Of a stretch of DNA of 64,000 nucleotides, positions 44,115 to 54,192 are shown piece by piece (positions within the stretch are counted from its first letter, which is position 1; the number at the start of each line of letters is the position of its first letter). The notes under the pieces are model-generated. The model saw only the letters and a list, made by a program, of their open reading frames with translations. It had not been told where the DNA came from and did no database searches. Location of the stretch: the NCBI GenBank assembly GCA_907163075.1, contig CAJQTY010000001.1, positions 1,054,001 to 1,118,000 on the forward strand, written 5' to 3'. A program made the translations under genes and the position numbers. Source of the DNA: an uncultured Rhodocyclaceae bacterium. Lineage in GTDB: Bacteria > Pseudomonadota > Gammaproteobacteria > Burkholderiales > Rhodocyclaceae.

Positions 44115-44153
44115 GACAATAACTCCCTGGGTTGCCTTCGTATCTGCGGTTCT

Positions 44154-44549
44154 TCAAGACTTCGGAGGCGCGAAAGTCGCGACAGCCTGCAGCAGGCTGT
44201 CTTTGGTAAATGGTTTGGTCAGGTATTGGTCGGAGCCGACCATGCGTCCTCGCGCGCGATCGAACAGGCCATCCTTGGACGAAAGCATGATCAGCGGCGT
44301 CGCGCGGAAGCGCTGGTTTTTCTTGATCAGCGCGCAGGTCTGGTAACCATCGAGGCGCGGCATCATGATGTCACAGAAGATCACTTCGGGCTGATGATCG
44401 GCGATTTTTGCGAGCGCGTCGAAACCATCCTCGGCGAGAACCACCTGACACCCGGCCTGCGTAAGGAATATCTCCGCGCTGCGCCGGATAGTGTTGCTAT
44501 CGTCGATGATCATCACCTTGATGCCGCTCAAGTTTGTAGCGTCAGCCAA
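44154..44549 (-). CDS. pilG: PilG, single-domain response regulator
   Basis: A 131-residue CheY-like receiver, first of the pilGHIJ-chpA operon. The acidic pocket is in VMIIDDSNTIRR, the phosphoacceptor is Asp60 in VIFCDIMMPRLDG, and MLSSKDG and YLTKPF supply the switch and Lys residues. PilG promotes pilus extension through PilB and cAMP signalling in Pseudomonas. The rubredoxin gene lies 117 bp upstream on the same strand, the common betaproteobacterial order. Confidence 0.93.
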   Translation of the reverse strand: MADATNLSGIKVMIIDDSNTIRRSAEIFLTQAGCQVVLAEDGFDALAKIADHQPEVIFCDIMMPRLDGYQTCALIKKNQRFRATPLIMLSSKDGLFDRARGRMVGSDQYLTKPFTKDSLLQAVATFAPPKS

Positions 44550-44666
44550 TTCTCACCTCCAGAGCGCCCGTCGGTTTGGAGTCCTCTTCGGTTTGGAGTC
44601 CTGTATGCTGCTCTGATCGTGCTGGATAGTGTGTTTGATCAGCAATCACAACTATACATGAATGGC

Positions 44667-44855
44667 TCAGATTTCGATCATTTCGAAATCATCCTTGCGC
44701 GCGCCGCAGTCTGGGCAGACCCAGTTGATCGGCACATCCCGCCAGCGGGTACCGGGCGCCAGACCATCCACGACGCTGCCTCTGGCCTCGTCGTAGACAT
44801 AGCCGCAGATCAGACACATCCAGACACGGTAGCCCTCGTCAGCAGTAGTGTTCAT
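44667..44855 (-). CDS. Rubredoxin
   Basis: A 62-residue electron carrier. The four iron ligands are Cys14 and Cys17 in CLICGY and Cys47 and Cys50 in CPDCG; the aromatic core (Tyr19, Trp45) fits too. It is cytoplasmic and could serve alkane or oxidative-stress electron transfer, though the partner is not evident here. It is divergent from thiD across a 106-bp gap in which I see no riboswitch. Confidence 0.95.
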   Translation of the reverse strand: MNTTADEGYRVWMCLICGYVYDEARGSVVDGLAPGTRWRDVPINWVCPDCGARKDDFEMIEI

Positions 44856-44961
44856 GGCCCTTCTCGGATTTCGGGTAAAATTGGCGCTACGAATTTCTGG
44901 CGATTCTAGCCAAACGCCACTTCCCCTGTAAAGTCATTCCTCCACGCGACGGTTCGCTCCC

Positions 44962-45819
44962 ATGCACCTCCCCCCAACGCAACTGTCGCCGCCCATCGTC
45001 CTGACTTTTGCCGCCAGCGATCCTTCGGGCGGTGCCGGCATCCAGGCCGACCTGATGACGCTTTCATCGATGGGCTGCCACGCCCTCTCGGTGATTACCG
45101 CACTGACGGTACAGGACACCATCGGCATTGACAGCGTGCTGGCCATCGATGCCGACTGCGTCGAAGACCAGGCGCGTACGCTGCTTGAAGACATGCCGGT
45201 CGACGTGTTCAAAATCGGCTTGCTCGGCAGTATTGAAAACATCGCGGTCATCGCCGGAATTTTGTCCGACTACCCGGACATACCGCTGGTCTTCGACCCC
45301 GTGCTGGCGTCCGGGCGCGGCGACGAACTGGCCGACGACGACATGATCGCGGCCTTGCGTGAGCTGCTGTTGCCGCAAACGACGATACTGACGCCAAACT
45401 CGCTCGAAGCGCGCCGCCTCGCCGGCGATGGCGACCAGGACGACGACGATGACGAAGGGGAAATTCTCCCGCTCGACGAATGCGCACGCCGGCTGATCAC
45501 CTTCGGCTGCGAATATGCCCTGCTCACCGGCACGCATGAAAACACGCCGCTGGTGGTCAATGATCTTTACAACCGGGACGGCCTGGTGCGTAGCGATAGC
45601 TGGGAGCGCCTGCCGGGCAGCTATCATGGCTCCGGCTGCACGCTGGCGTCGGCGCTGGCGGCCAGTCTGGCGCACCGGCTGGCGATCAGCGAGGCGGTAC
45701 GGGAAGCGCAGGAATACACCTGGCAGACGCTGGCCGCCGGCTTCCGTCCGGGAATGGGGCAATTCATCCCGGACCGGTTCTTCTGGGCGCGCCAGGCGAA
45801 GGAAAGCCGCGATGATTGA
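44962..45819 (+). CDS. thiD: Hydroxymethylpyrimidine/phosphomethylpyrimidine kinase
   Basis: A 285-residue ribokinase-fold enzyme that phosphorylates HMP and HMP-P in thiamine synthesis. [20 protein letters not shown] near residue 17 binds the pyrimidine, and [12 protein letters not shown] near residue 220 is the anion hole with the catalytic Cys/Gly loop. An unusual acidic insertion ([11 protein letters not shown]) follows LEARRLAGD near residue 155. The gene overlaps thiE by 8 bp, so the pair is translationally coupled. Confidence 0.94.
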   Translation: MHLPPTQLSPPIVLTFAASDPSGGAGIQADLMTLSSMGCHALSVITALTVQDTIGIDSVLAIDADCVEDQARTLLEDMPVDVFKIGLLGSIENIAVIAGILSDYPDIPLVFDPVLASGRGDELADDDMIAALRELLLPQTTILTPNSLEARRLAGDGDQDDDDDEGEILPLDECARRLITFGCEYALLTGTHENTPLVVNDLYNRDGLVRSDSWERLPGSYHGSGCTLASALAASLAHRLAISEAVREAQEYTWQTLAAGFRPGMGQFIPDRFFWARQAKESRDD

Positions 45820-46462
45820 GCTGGCCAGCACCCGCCGGCCCTTGCGCGGATTGTATGCCGTCACTCCGGACACGCTGGATGGCGATACCCTGCTTCTCCG
45901 CGTCGAGGCCGCGCTGCGCGGCGGGGCGCGGCTTGTCCAGTTCCGCGACAAGCGCGGCGCCGACGCCCGCCAGGCCGAAACCGCCCGCGCGCTGCGCGCC
46001 CTTTGCCGACGCTACGGCGCCATTTTCATCGTCAACGACGATCTGGCACTGGCCCGCGCGATCGATGCCGATGGCGTCCATCTGGGCGCTGATGACGGCG
46101 ATCTCGCAGCCGCGCGGCACGCTCTCGGCCCGGGCAAGCTGCTCGGCGCATCGTGTTACGCCGATTTTGAGCGGGCGCGCGCGGCGGTCGCGGCCGGCGC
46201 AGATTATGTCGCCTTCGGCGCCGCTTACCCGTCGCCCACCAAGCCGCACGCCGCGCGCGCCGAACACTCGCTGTTCGCCCGCTGTCGTGACCAACTGGGC
46301 GTGCCGGCCTGTGCCATCGGCGGCATTACGCTGGATAACGCGCCCGCGCTGCTGGCCGCCGGTGCCGACCTGCTCGCCGTCATTTCCGACGTGTTTGAAG
46401 CGCCGGCCATCGAACCGCGCGCCATGGCCTATCAACAACTGTTTCAAGGAGACCGTGCTTGA
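45812..46462 (+). CDS. thiE: Thiamine-phosphate synthase
   Basis: A 216-residue TIM-barrel enzyme that joins HMP-PP and thiazole phosphate. Family blocks: [55 protein letters not shown] and AIGGITLDN. The start ATG overlaps the thiD stop and is preceded by GAAGGAAAG. Its stop TGA overlaps the TTG start of hemL by 4 bp, so thiD, thiE and hemL form one coupled unit. Confidence 0.94.
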   Translation: MIELASTRRPLRGLYAVTPDTLDGDTLLLRVEAALRGGARLVQFRDKRGADARQAETARALRALCRRYGAIFIVNDDLALARAIDADGVHLGADDGDLAAARHALGPGKLLGASCYADFERARAAVAAGADYVAFGAAYPSPTKPHAARAEHSLFARCRDQLGVPACAIGGITLDNAPALLAAGADLLAVISDVFEAPAIEPRAMAYQQLFQGDRA

Positions 46463-47739
46463 GCAACCGCAATCAACAGTTATTCGAACGCGCGCAGCGC
46501 CACATCCCCGGCGGCGTCAATTCTCCGGTGCGCGCCTTCCGTTCGGTCGGCGGCACGCCGTGCTTCTTCACCCGCGGCAGTGGCGCGCGCGTCACCGACG
46601 CCGATGACAAGACCTACCTCGACTACGTCGGCTCGTGGGGGCCGCTGATTCTCGGCCACGCACATCCGGAGGTGGTCGCCGCCGTGCAGGACGCCGCGGC
46701 GAGCGGACTCTCCTTCGGCGCGCCAACCGAACGCGAAGTCGACATCGCCGACCTGCTTTGCCGACTGCTGCCCTCGCTCGACATGGTGCGCCTGGTCAGT
46801 TCGGGCACCGAGGCGACGATGAGCGCCATTCGCCTGGCGCGCGGCTATACCGGGCGTGACCTGCTGGTCAAGTTCGAAGGCTGTTATCACGGCCACAGCG
46901 ACAGCCTGCTGGTGAAGGCCGGCTCGGGCCTGCTGACCTTCGGCAACCCGAGCTCGGGCGGCGTCCCGGCCGACCTCGCGAAACACACGCTGGTGCTCGA
47001 TTACAACGACGTCGCCCAACTCGAAAACGCCTTCGCCGAACACGGCGCGCGCATCGCCACGGTGATCGTCGAGCCGGTCGTCGGCAACATGAACCTGATC
47101 GCCCCTAGGCCCGAGTTCCTGCAGGCGATGCGCGCCCTATGCACGAAGCACGGCGCGGTGCTGATTTTCGATGAAGTGATGACCGGCTTCCGCGTCGCTC
47201 CGGACTGCGCGCAGGGACTCTACGGCATCGTCCCGGATCTCACCACGCTCGGCAAGGTGATCGGCGGCGGCATGCCGCTTGGCGCCTTCGGCGGCAAACG
47301 CGAAATCATGGAGAAGATCGCCCCGCTCGGCCCGGTCTATCAGGCCGGCACCCTGTCCGGCAACCCGGTGGCGGTGGCCGCCGGACTGGCCACCCTCGGG
47401 CTGATTCAGACGCCCGGCTTCCACGAATCACTGGCGCAGAAAACCAGGGCCTTGTGCGATGGCCTGGCCGAGGCGGCCAGGAAACACGGCGTGAGCTTCT
47501 CCGCGCAGTCGGTCGGCGGCATGTTCGGCCTCTACTTCCGCGCCGGCTGTCCGCAAACCTTCGCCGAAGTGATGGAGTGCGACAAGGAAGCGTTCAACCG
47601 TTTCTTCCACGCCATGCTCGACGCCGGCCACTATTTTGCGCCGTCGGCCTTCGAGGCGGGCTTCGTTTCCGCGGCCCACAGCGACGCCGACATCGCCGAA
47701 ACGGTGGCGGCCGCCGAGGCGATTTTCAGGGCTTGGTAG
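46459..47739 (+). CDS. hemL: Glutamate-1-semialdehyde 2,1-aminomutase
   Basis: A 426-residue PLP enzyme that makes 5-aminolevulinate for heme and other tetrapyrroles. The N-terminus [18 protein letters not shown] is diagnostic. The PLP lysine is Lys266 in [12 protein letters not shown], and [17 protein letters not shown] is the cofactor-loop region. It starts at TTG with AAGGAGA 6 bp upstream and overlaps thiE by 4 bp. Heme supply is of note given the cytochrome genes at the start of the window. Confidence 0.96.
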   Translation: MSNRNQQLFERAQRHIPGGVNSPVRAFRSVGGTPCFFTRGSGARVTDADDKTYLDYVGSWGPLILGHAHPEVVAAVQDAAASGLSFGAPTEREVDIADLLCRLLPSLDMVRLVSSGTEATMSAIRLARGYTGRDLLVKFEGCYHGHSDSLLVKAGSGLLTFGNPSSGGVPADLAKHTLVLDYNDVAQLENAFAEHGARIATVIVEPVVGNMNLIAPRPEFLQAMRALCTKHGAVLIFDEVMTGFRVAPDCAQGLYGIVPDLTTLGKVIGGGMPLGAFGGKREIMEKIAPLGPVYQAGTLSGNPVAVAAGLATLGLIQTPGFHESLAQKTRALCDGLAEAARKHGVSFSAQSVGGMFGLYFRAGCPQTFAEVMECDKEAFNRFFHAMLDAGHYFAPSAFEAGFVSAAHSDADIAETVAAAEAIFRAW

Positions 47740-47901
47740 CTTCCGGCAACCGGCACTTTTCCGAGGGTCGCAAGACTTGGGAGCAGCCGTTCGCCGTTGG
47801 CGCGAGAGAACCGAAAAGAGCCGCCCGGCGATGCTGATTGCGCATTTTTCAATGCGCCGCCGGCGCCATCGTCCAAAAGTTCCGCCACCCGCAAAAAGAC
47901 T

Positions 47902-48552
47902 TCAGCGCAACTTCTCCACCGCGTCGCGATAGCGCTCCATGGCCTCTTCACGGCTGCTGGCGCTGACCTTGAGGTCGTTTATCAATCCGTTCTGCAGACT
48001 GTAGCACCAGCCATGCACGGTAACGCTCTGACCGCGTGCCCAGGCTTCTCGCAGCACCGAGGTCTGGCATACGTTGACCACTTGCTGCATGGCGTTAAAC
48101 TCGCACAATCGATTGACCCGTTCGTTCGGGTCGTCGATAGCGGCCAGTTTGACTTCGTGGCGATCGCGCACATCCTGGACATGGCGTAGCCAGTTGTCGG
48201 TCAGGCCGGTACGGTTGTCGTAAAACGCAGCCTTGACACCGCCGCAACCGTAATGGCCAACGACGAGGATGTGTTTCACGCGCAGCATTTCGACCGCGTA
48301 GTGAATCACCGACAGTGCGTTGAGATCGGTGTGCACGACAACGTTGGCGATATTGCGATGGACAAAAACTTCGCCGGGAGCCAGGCCAATAATCTGGTTC
48401 GCCGGTACCCGGCTGTCCGAACACCCAATCCACAGGTACTCGGGGGTTTGTTGATTGACCAGGCGGGAGAAAAACTCAGGATTCTCCGCGTTCATGCTTT
48501 CCGACCAGGCCTTGTTATTGGCAAACAGGTTTTCGAGTTGCGTATCTGACAT
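47902..48552 (-). CDS. can: Beta-class carbonic anhydrase
   Basis: A 216-residue enzyme interconverting CO2 and bicarbonate. Zinc ligands are Cys44 in WIGCSDSRVP, His100 and Cys103 in VGHYGCGG; the Asp46-Arg48 dyad is present. It is very close to E. coli Can in length and motifs. It is convergent with hemL across 162 bp, in which only a weak hairpin (47840-47857, no T-run) is visible. A second, more distant beta-carbonic anhydrase lies at 63029. Confidence 0.95.
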   Translation of the reverse strand: MSDTQLENLFANNKAWSESMNAENPEFFSRLVNQQTPEYLWIGCSDSRVPANQIIGLAPGEVFVHRNIANVVVHTDLNALSVIHYAVEMLRVKHILVVGHYGCGGVKAAFYDNRTGLTDNWLRHVQDVRDRHEVKLAAIDDPNERVNRLCEFNAMQQVVNVCQTSVLREAWARGQSVTVHGWCYSLQNGLINDLKVSASSREEAMERYRDAVEKLR

Positions 48553-48698
48553 AGGGTTCCTATAGCGTAGTGCGGTAGTGGAAACATACCACCTTCCGGC
48601 GATTGGTGACCGGTTGCTTATTGTAAATGGCTATTCACCCTTGCGCGCCTCAGCGGTCATCCAAGCCTCCACGGCCTCCGCGGCAGGTGTATGGATTT

Positions 48699-48728
48699 GG
48701 CCGTTATGAACAGCTATCCATAACGGCC
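48699..48728. repeat. Palindrome at left end of mobile element
   Basis: GGCCGTTATG and CATAACGGCC form a perfect 10-bp stem around a 10-base loop. It overlaps the first bases of the left inverted repeat. The motif GTTATGAACAG occurs twice here (48703 and 48746) and once inverted at the right end (50350), which looks like a set of recombinase binding arms. Confidence 0.65.
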
Positions 48729-48883
48729 ATTATGCACAGCTCCCAGTTATGAACAGTGGGCTCACTCCGGCGCTGGGAGTGGCGTGTCGTGGCTTCTGGT
48801 CTGAAGCGTTGACGAACCCGAGGCTGGACATAAGTCCGGCGCTGGAGCAGCACGGCAACTCCTCTTCGTTATAGGAGTTTGCC

Positions 48884-49276
48884 ATGTCCAAGATCCCTTC
48901 CCTGCATCCGGTGCTGCAAGGCTGGTTGCTCAATGGTCCGCTGGCGGCGTATGTGCCGGCCTACCTTGAACGATTGGAGCGCGGTCGCTACGCATTGAGC
49001 ACGAGCCGGCGATGTCTGAACGCCGTCGCACACTTCGCTCACTGGATGTCGCTAAGCCGGTTGCCGATGGCGAGGATCGACGAGAGCCGCGTCGATCAGT
49101 TTCTCCAGGAGCATCTTCCACATTGTGGTTGCAGAGGGCCGGTGATGCGGCATCCGCGCGAGGCACATGCTGCGTTGATGCCCCTGCTGGCCACGCCCGA
49201 ACTCCTGCAAGTGGTGAGCAGGCGCTTCGAGCACTTCGTTGATCCGTACGAAACCGAGGAGGACGACGATGGTTAA
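48884..49276 (+). CDS. Small protein of the mobile element, recombinase N-domain-like
   Basis: A 130-residue protein with TAGGAG 7 bp before the ATG. The middle (STSRRCLNAVAHFAHWMSL) resembles the SAM-like core-binding domain of tyrosine recombinases, but no catalytic domain follows. The C-terminus is acidic (ETEEDDDG). It overlaps the next gene by 8 bp, so both are coupled. It could be a DNA-binding helper or a truncated recombinase of a former multi-recombinase element. Confidence 0.7.
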   Translation: MSKIPSLHPVLQGWLLNGPLAAYVPAYLERLERGRYALSTSRRCLNAVAHFAHWMSLSRLPMARIDESRVDQFLQEHLPHCGCRGPVMRHPREAHAALMPLLATPELLQVVSRRFEHFVDPYETEEDDDG

Positions 49277-50282
49277 GCCCGATCCTGTCCAGACGCCCAG
49301 CTTCGCAGCCTTGGTGCAGGCGTTCTTCACCGAGCACCTGCAGCAACAGCGGGCGATGAGCCCACGCACCGTTGCGGCGTATCGCGACGCCTTCGTGCTG
49401 TTCCTCGACTTCGCGCAGGCGCAGCTACGCAAGCAACCCACGGCGATCCGGCTCGAGGAGATCACACCGGTGCTGATCCTGGCCTTCCTAGACCACCTCG
49501 AGCGCGAGCGGGGCAATACGGTGAGAAGCCGTAACGCCCGGCTCGCGGCGTTGCGGGCATTCCTGAAATTTGCCGGTCGGCGCGACGTGAGCGCGCTGCA
49601 TGCCGTCGAGCAGGCGCTGGGTGTGCCGATGAAGCGTTTCGAGCGGCCGATGCTGGGCTTCCTGTCACGCGAGGAGATCCTGGCGATCATCGGCCAGCCG
49701 GACGTGTCCTGGACGAGCCAGCGCGACCACCTGCTGCTCAGGATGCTCTACAACACCGGCGCCCGGGTCTCCGAGATCATCAGCGTAACGCTGGCCGACG
49801 TGGTACTCGACGGTGCCGCCTGCGTGCATCGGCATGGTAAAGGGCGCAAACAGCGCACGGCGCCGCTGTGGCGATCGACGGTAAGACAGATCAGGGCGTG
49901 GCTGCGGATCACTCCGCAACTGCAACCGAGATCAGCGCTGTTGCCCAACCGCGATGGCCAGGCGATGACGCGTGGAAACGTCACCCAGCGCCTCGCACTC
50001 GCCGTCAAGGCCGCCACTGCAGCGCAGCCGCAGCTTGCCAAGCACCGCATCTCCCCGCACATCATCCGCCACACGACGGCGATGCATCTCTTGCAGGCCA
50101 GCGTCGACATCAGCGTCATCGCCTTGTGGCTCGGGCACGAGAGCACGACGACAACCCACCAATACGTCGAGGCTGACCTGGCAATGAAGGAGCAGGCGCT
50201 GGGGCGACTGCAGGAGCCAGACGCCGCCGTCCGGCGCTACAAGGCACCAGACTCGTTGGTCGAGTTCCTGAAGACCTTGTAG
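49269..50282 (+). CDS. Tyrosine recombinase/integrase of the mobile element
   Basis: A 337-residue recombinase. The N-terminal core-binding domain (SPRTVAAYRDAFVLFLDFAQ) is followed by the catalytic domain: Arg in NTGARVSEI, Lys in GKGRKQRTAPL, HIIRHTTAMHLLQ, LGHESTTTTHQYVEAD with the second His and the nucleophilic Tyr. All catalytic residues appear intact. The ATG at 49269 overlaps the upstream stop; a longer form from TTG at 49239 is less likely. It probably moves the element by acting on the 34-bp ends; this is inference from linkage. Confidence 0.88.
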   Translation: MVKPDPVQTPSFAALVQAFFTEHLQQQRAMSPRTVAAYRDAFVLFLDFAQAQLRKQPTAIRLEEITPVLILAFLDHLERERGNTVRSRNARLAALRAFLKFAGRRDVSALHAVEQALGVPMKRFERPMLGFLSREEILAIIGQPDVSWTSQRDHLLLRMLYNTGARVSEIISVTLADVVLDGAACVHRHGKGRKQRTAPLWRSTVRQIRAWLRITPQLQPRSALLPNRDGQAMTRGNVTQRLALAVKAATAAQPQLAKHRISPHIIRHTTAMHLLQASVDISVIALWLGHESTTTTHQYVEADLAMKEQALGRLQEPDAAVRRYKAPDSLVEFLKTL

Positions 50283-50547
50283 TTATGTGAAGGCCGCGGA
50301 CATCGCGTCCCAACTCAGCGCTGGTGCGATGCCGCCGCCCGCACCGCAACTGTTCATAACTGGGAGCTGTGCATAATGGCCGGACTCGGACGAATCATCG
50401 CGCAACAACATGAACCCAGAATGCATGTTGCCGTGCGCGATCAAAAATCAGTCACGGAAATCGGATACCTGGAAAAGGCTGCCATTGACTCAATAGACGC
50501 TTCCAATTCGATATTTATAGTATTGAATAAAGCGATTTATTCGCATC

Positions 50548-50576
50548 TTATCGAACAATATAATCATCTATATAAT
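50548..50576 (+). promoter_or_regulatory. Putative promoter of the gcl operon
   Basis: TTATCG at 50548 and TATAAT at 50571 are separated by 17 bp in a strongly A/T-rich stretch, 43 bp before the gcl start. A second TATAAT lies at 50559. The -35 match is weak, so this is a tentative call. Confidence 0.4.
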
Positions 50577-50618
50577 CGTCAGCCTAGCCCTACTAATGTG
50601 TCGACAAGGAGATCTTCC

Positions 50619-52370
50619 GTGGCAAAAATGACCGCAGCAGAAGCCGCAATCTGTGTTTTGGAAAAAGAAGGCGTAACCCAGTTGTTCGGCGTGCCGGGCG
50701 CCGCCATCAACCCGTTCTACGCGGCCATGAAAAAGCGCGGGAGCATGAAACACATCCTGGCGCGCCACGGCGAAGGCATCTCGCACATGGCCGAAGGCTA
50801 CACGCGCGCCAAGGCCGGCAACATTGGCGTCGGCGTGTGCACCTCGGGGCCGGCGGCGACGGACATGATCACCGGCCTCTATTCGGCGCAGGCGGATTCG
50901 ACCCCGATCCTGGTGTTCACCGGGCAGGCCCCGCGCGCGCGCCTGTTCAAGGAGGATTTCCAGGCCGTCGATATTGAAAAGATCGCCGCTCCGGTGACCA
51001 AGTGGGCCGTTACCGTGCGCGAACCGGCGCTCGTGCCGCGCGTCGTGCAGCAGGCTTTTCACCTGATGCGCTCAGGGCGCCAGGGCCCGGTGCTGATCGA
51101 CCTGCCGTTCGACGTTCAGGTGGCGGAAATCGAATTCGATCCGGACACCTACACGCCGCTGGAAGTGTACAAACCCAAAGCCAGCCGCCCGCAGATCGAA
51201 AAAGCGCTAACCATGCTCAATGATGCGGAAAAGCCGCTGATCATTGCCGGCGGCGGCGTGATCATTGCCGACGCCTCGCCTCTGCTCGTCGAATTTGCCG
51301 AGATTCTCGGCGTGCCGGTCATTCCGACGCTGATGGGCTGGGGCTCGATTCCCGACGACCACGGCCTGATGGCCGGCATGGTCGGCCTGCAAACCAGCCA
51401 TCGCTATGGCAACGCCAACATGCTGGCGTCCGACTTCGTGCTCGGCATCGGCAACCGCTGGGCCAACCGCCACACCGGCACGCTCGAGGTTTACACCAAG
51501 GATCGCAAGTTCGTGCACGTCGATATCGAACCGACGCAGATCGGCCGTGTCTTCGGGCCGGATTACGGCATCGTCTCCGACGCCGAATATGCGCTGAAAC
51601 TATTCGTCGAAGTGGCCCGGGAATGGAAGGCCGCCGGCAAGCTGAAGGACCGCTCGGCCTGGGTCGCCGAGTGCCAGAAGCGCAAGCGCACGATGCTGCG
51701 CAAGACCGACTACGACGACGTTCCGATGAAGCCGCAGCGCGTCTACCAGGAAATGAACGCCTACTTCGGCAAGGATGTGCAGTACGTGACGTCGATCGGC
51801 CTGTCGCAAATCGGCGCCGCGCAGCACCTGCGGGTTTATCAGCCGCGCGGCTGGATCAACTGCGGCCAAGCCGGCCCGCTGGGGTGGACGATTTCGGCGG
51901 CGCTGGGCGTGCGTGCGGCCGACCCAGAGGCCGACATCGTCGCCATTTCCGGCGACTTCGACTTCCAGTTCATGATCGAGGAAATGGCGGTCGGCGCGCA
52001 ATTCAAGCTGCCCTACCTGCACGTCGTGGTCAACAACTCCTACCTCGGACTGATCCGCATGGGCCAGCTCGGTTTCAACAACCTCGATTACTGTGTCCAG
52101 TTGTCCTTCGACAACGTGAACGCGCCGGAAGTCAATGGCTACGGCATCGACTTCGTCACCGTCGTCGAGGGCCTGGGCTGCAAGGCGATCCGCGTCACCG
52201 AGGCCGCAGGCATCATTCCGGCGTTTGAACGGGCGCGCCAGCTGATGAAGGAATTCAGCGTGCCGGTGGTCGTTGAAATCATTCTCGAGCGCGTCACCAA
52301 CATTCCGATGGGCGCGGACATCAACGCGATCAACGAGTTTGGCGGCGCCCTCGACATCGCCGAAGAATAA
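50619..52370 (+). CDS. gcl: Glyoxylate carboligase (tartronate-semialdehyde synthase)
   Basis: A 583-residue thiamine-diphosphate enzyme that condenses two glyoxylates to tartronate semialdehyde and CO2. Family blocks: [37 protein letters not shown], and the ThDP/Mg motif GDFDFQF...NN near residue 450. GTG at 50619 has AAGGAG 7 bp upstream, which favours it over the ATG at 50628. The frame is open further upstream into the mobile element, but that part is non-coding. It leads an operon with hyi and glxR. Confidence 0.95.
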   Translation: MAKMTAAEAAICVLEKEGVTQLFGVPGAAINPFYAAMKKRGSMKHILARHGEGISHMAEGYTRAKAGNIGVGVCTSGPAATDMITGLYSAQADSTPILVFTGQAPRARLFKEDFQAVDIEKIAAPVTKWAVTVREPALVPRVVQQAFHLMRSGRQGPVLIDLPFDVQVAEIEFDPDTYTPLEVYKPKASRPQIEKALTMLNDAEKPLIIAGGGVIIADASPLLVEFAEILGVPVIPTLMGWGSIPDDHGLMAGMVGLQTSHRYGNANMLASDFVLGIGNRWANRHTGTLEVYTKDRKFVHVDIEPTQIGRVFGPDYGIVSDAEYALKLFVEVAREWKAAGKLKDRSAWVAECQKRKRTMLRKTDYDDVPMKPQRVYQEMNAYFGKDVQYVTSIGLSQIGAAQHLRVYQPRGWINCGQAGPLGWTISAALGVRAADPEADIVAISGDFDFQFMIEEMAVGAQFKLPYLHVVVNNSYLGLIRMGQLGFNNLDYCVQLSFDNVNAPEVNGYGIDFVTVVEGLGCKAIRVTEAAGIIPAFERARQLMKEFSVPVVVEIILERVTNIPMGADINAINEFGGALDIAEE

Positions 52371-52389
52371 TCGCAGAGATCAGGAGAGA

Positions 52390-53178
52390 ATGATGCCCAA
52401 GCTGGCCGCCAATCTGAGCATGATGTTCACGGAAGTACCGTTCATGGACCGTTTCGACGCCGCCGCCAAGGCCGGCTTCAAAGGCGTTGAATTCCTCTTC
52501 CCGTACGCCTTCGACCTCGGGCAGATGGCCGACAAGCTCAAGTCGAACCGCCTGGAAATGGTCCTGCACAACCTGCCGGCCGGCAACTGGGAGGGTGGCG
52601 AGCGCGGCATCGCCTGCGACCCGAAGCGTGTCGGCGAATTCCAGGACGGGGTCGGCAAGGCCATCGAAGCGGCGAAAACGCTCGGCGCGAAACAACTGAA
52701 CTGCCTCGCCGGCAAGGCGCCGGAAGGCGTCAGCGCCGACGCCCTGCGCGCAACTTTCGTCGCCAACCTGAAGTTCGCCGCCGACAAGCTGAAGGCCGAA
52801 GGCATCCGCCTGCTCGCCGAATCGATCAACACCTTCGACATACCCGGCTTCTACCTGAGCGGCACGCAGCAGGCGCTCGACATCATCCGGGAAACGGGTT
52901 CCGACAACCTGTTTTCTCAGTACGACATCTACCACATGCAGCGCATGGAAGGCGAGCTGGCAAACACGATCAAGGCCAATCTGGCGATGATCAAGCACCT
53001 GCAACTGGCGGACAACCCCGGCCGTTTCGAACCGGGCACCGGCGAAATCAACTACCGCTTCCTGTTCCAGTTCATCGACGAAATCGGCTACGACGGCTGG
53101 ATCGGCTGCGAATACAAGCCGAAGACGACGACGCTCGAGGGCCTCGGCTGGATCGCCGCCCACGGCTGCAAGCTTTAG
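52390..53178 (+). CDS. hyi: Hydroxypyruvate isomerase
   Basis: A 262-residue TIM-barrel isomerase that interconverts tartronate semialdehyde and hydroxypyruvate. Typical blocks: ANLSMMFTEVPFMDRF, GVEFLFPYAF, LHNLPAGNWEGGERGIACD, LAESINTFDIPGFYL and YDIYHMQRMEGEL; the acidic metal ligands sit in these last blocks. Two adjacent ATGs (52390, 52393) could start it; AGGAG precedes both. It follows gcl after 19 bp. Confidence 0.95.
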   Translation: MMPKLAANLSMMFTEVPFMDRFDAAAKAGFKGVEFLFPYAFDLGQMADKLKSNRLEMVLHNLPAGNWEGGERGIACDPKRVGEFQDGVGKAIEAAKTLGAKQLNCLAGKAPEGVSADALRATFVANLKFAADKLKAEGIRLLAESINTFDIPGFYLSGTQQALDIIRETGSDNLFSQYDIYHMQRMEGELANTIKANLAMIKHLQLADNPGRFEPGTGEINYRFLFQFIDEIGYDGWIGCEYKPKTTTLEGLGWIAAHGCKL

Positions 53179-53220
53179 CACAGCGCAAACAATCGCAAAC
53201 ACTTATTTTGTGGAGAAATC

Positions 53221-54129
53221 ATGGCTAACGTAGGTTTTATCGGTTTGGGCATCATGGGCGCGCCAATGGCGGCGAATCTGCAGGCAGGCGATCACCAGCT
53301 CTTCCTCAATGACACGAAAACCCCGCCCGCGGCGCTGATCGAAGGCGGCGCAGCGGTCTGCGCGAACGCGGCGGAAGTCGCCCGTCTGTCCGACATCATC
53401 ATCATCATGGTGCCGGATACGCCGCACGTCGAGGCCGTCCTGTTCGGCGAAAACGGTGTCGCCAGCGGCCTCTCGAAAGGCAAGATCGTGATCGACATGA
53501 GTTCGATCTCGCCCATCGAGACGAAGGAATTCGCCCGGAAGATCAACGCGCTGGGCTGCGAATACCTGGACGCGCCGGTGTCCGGAGGCGAAGTGGGCGC
53601 CAAGGCGGCGACGCTGACGATCATGGTCGGCGGCTCCGAAGCGGCGTTCAACGCGGTCAAGCCGCTGTTCGAACTGCTCGGCAAGAACATCACCCTGGTC
53701 GGCGGCAACGGCGACGGCCAAACCACCAAGGTCGCCAACCAGATCATCGTCGCCCTGAACATCCAGGCCGTCGCCGAGGCGCTGCTGTTCGCATCCAAGG
53801 CCGGCGCCGACCCGGCCAAAGTGCGCCAGGCCCTGATGGGCGGTTTTGCCTCGTCGCGCATCCTCGAAGTGCATGGCGAGCGCATGGTCAAGCGCACCTT
53901 CAATCCCGGCTTCCGCATCGCCTTGCATCAAAAGGACCTGAACCTCGCCTTGCAGGGAGCGAAAGCGCTCGGCGTATCGCTGCCGAACACGGCGATGGCG
54001 CAGGAATTGATGAACTGCTGCGCCGCCAACGGCATGAGCGGCCTCGACCACTCCGCGCTGTGCCGCGCCATCGAACTCATGTCGAACCACCAGATTGCGC
54101 AGGCAGGCACCGACTCGCCGGCGACGTAA
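53221..54129 (+). CDS. glxR: Tartronate semialdehyde reductase
   Basis: A 302-residue beta-hydroxyacid dehydrogenase reducing tartronate semialdehyde to glycerate. The dinucleotide site is VGFIGLGIMGAPMAANL at the N-terminus, the substrate loop is DAPVSGGEVGA, and the catalytic lysine is Lys170 in GQTTKVANQ. A TGTGGAG ribosome site sets the start. With gcl and hyi it completes the glycerate pathway for glyoxylate. Confidence 0.95.
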   Translation: MANVGFIGLGIMGAPMAANLQAGDHQLFLNDTKTPPAALIEGGAAVCANAAEVARLSDIIIIMVPDTPHVEAVLFGENGVASGLSKGKIVIDMSSISPIETKEFARKINALGCEYLDAPVSGGEVGAKAATLTIMVGGSEAAFNAVKPLFELLGKNITLVGGNGDGQTTKVANQIIVALNIQAVAEALLFASKAGADPAKVRQALMGGFASSRILEVHGERMVKRTFNPGFRIALHQKDLNLALQGAKALGVSLPNTAMAQELMNCCAANGMSGLDHSALCRAIELMSNHQIAQAGTDSPAT

Positions 54130-54192
54130 AGCTCAAGGCGCGGATGGAAAGACGCGGCCGGCCGGGGCTTTCCACCGCGCCACTCGCACCGT

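Larger units (their letters stand above)
48724..50382 (+). mobile_element. Small tyrosine-recombinase element with 34-bp inverted ends
   Basis: A 1659-bp element. Bases 48724-48757 and 50349-50382 are perfect 34-bp inverted repeats (both contain TTATGCACAGCTCCCAG or its complement). Inside are two overlapping plus-strand genes: a 130-residue helper-like protein and a complete tyrosine recombinase. No DDE transposase is present. I cannot see a clear target duplication. It sits between the carbonic anhydrase and gcl genes and breaks no gene. The remaining gap DNA on the left (48553-48698) and right (50383-50618) has no gene; the right side carries an A/T-rich promoter region. The family is unassigned by me. 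Confidence 0.82.

Noticed and set aside
44856..44961. TPP riboswitch ahead of thiD
   Set aside because: The 106-bp gap lacks the conserved CTGAGA and thi-box core elements.
47840..47857. Terminator between hemL and the carbonic anhydrase gene
   Set aside because: GCGCAT/ATGCGC forms a short hairpin but there is no T-run on either side.
50376..50618. Upstream extension of gcl from within the mobile element
   Set aside because: The added residues do not resemble carboligases and the GTG at 50619 has a well-spaced ribosome site.
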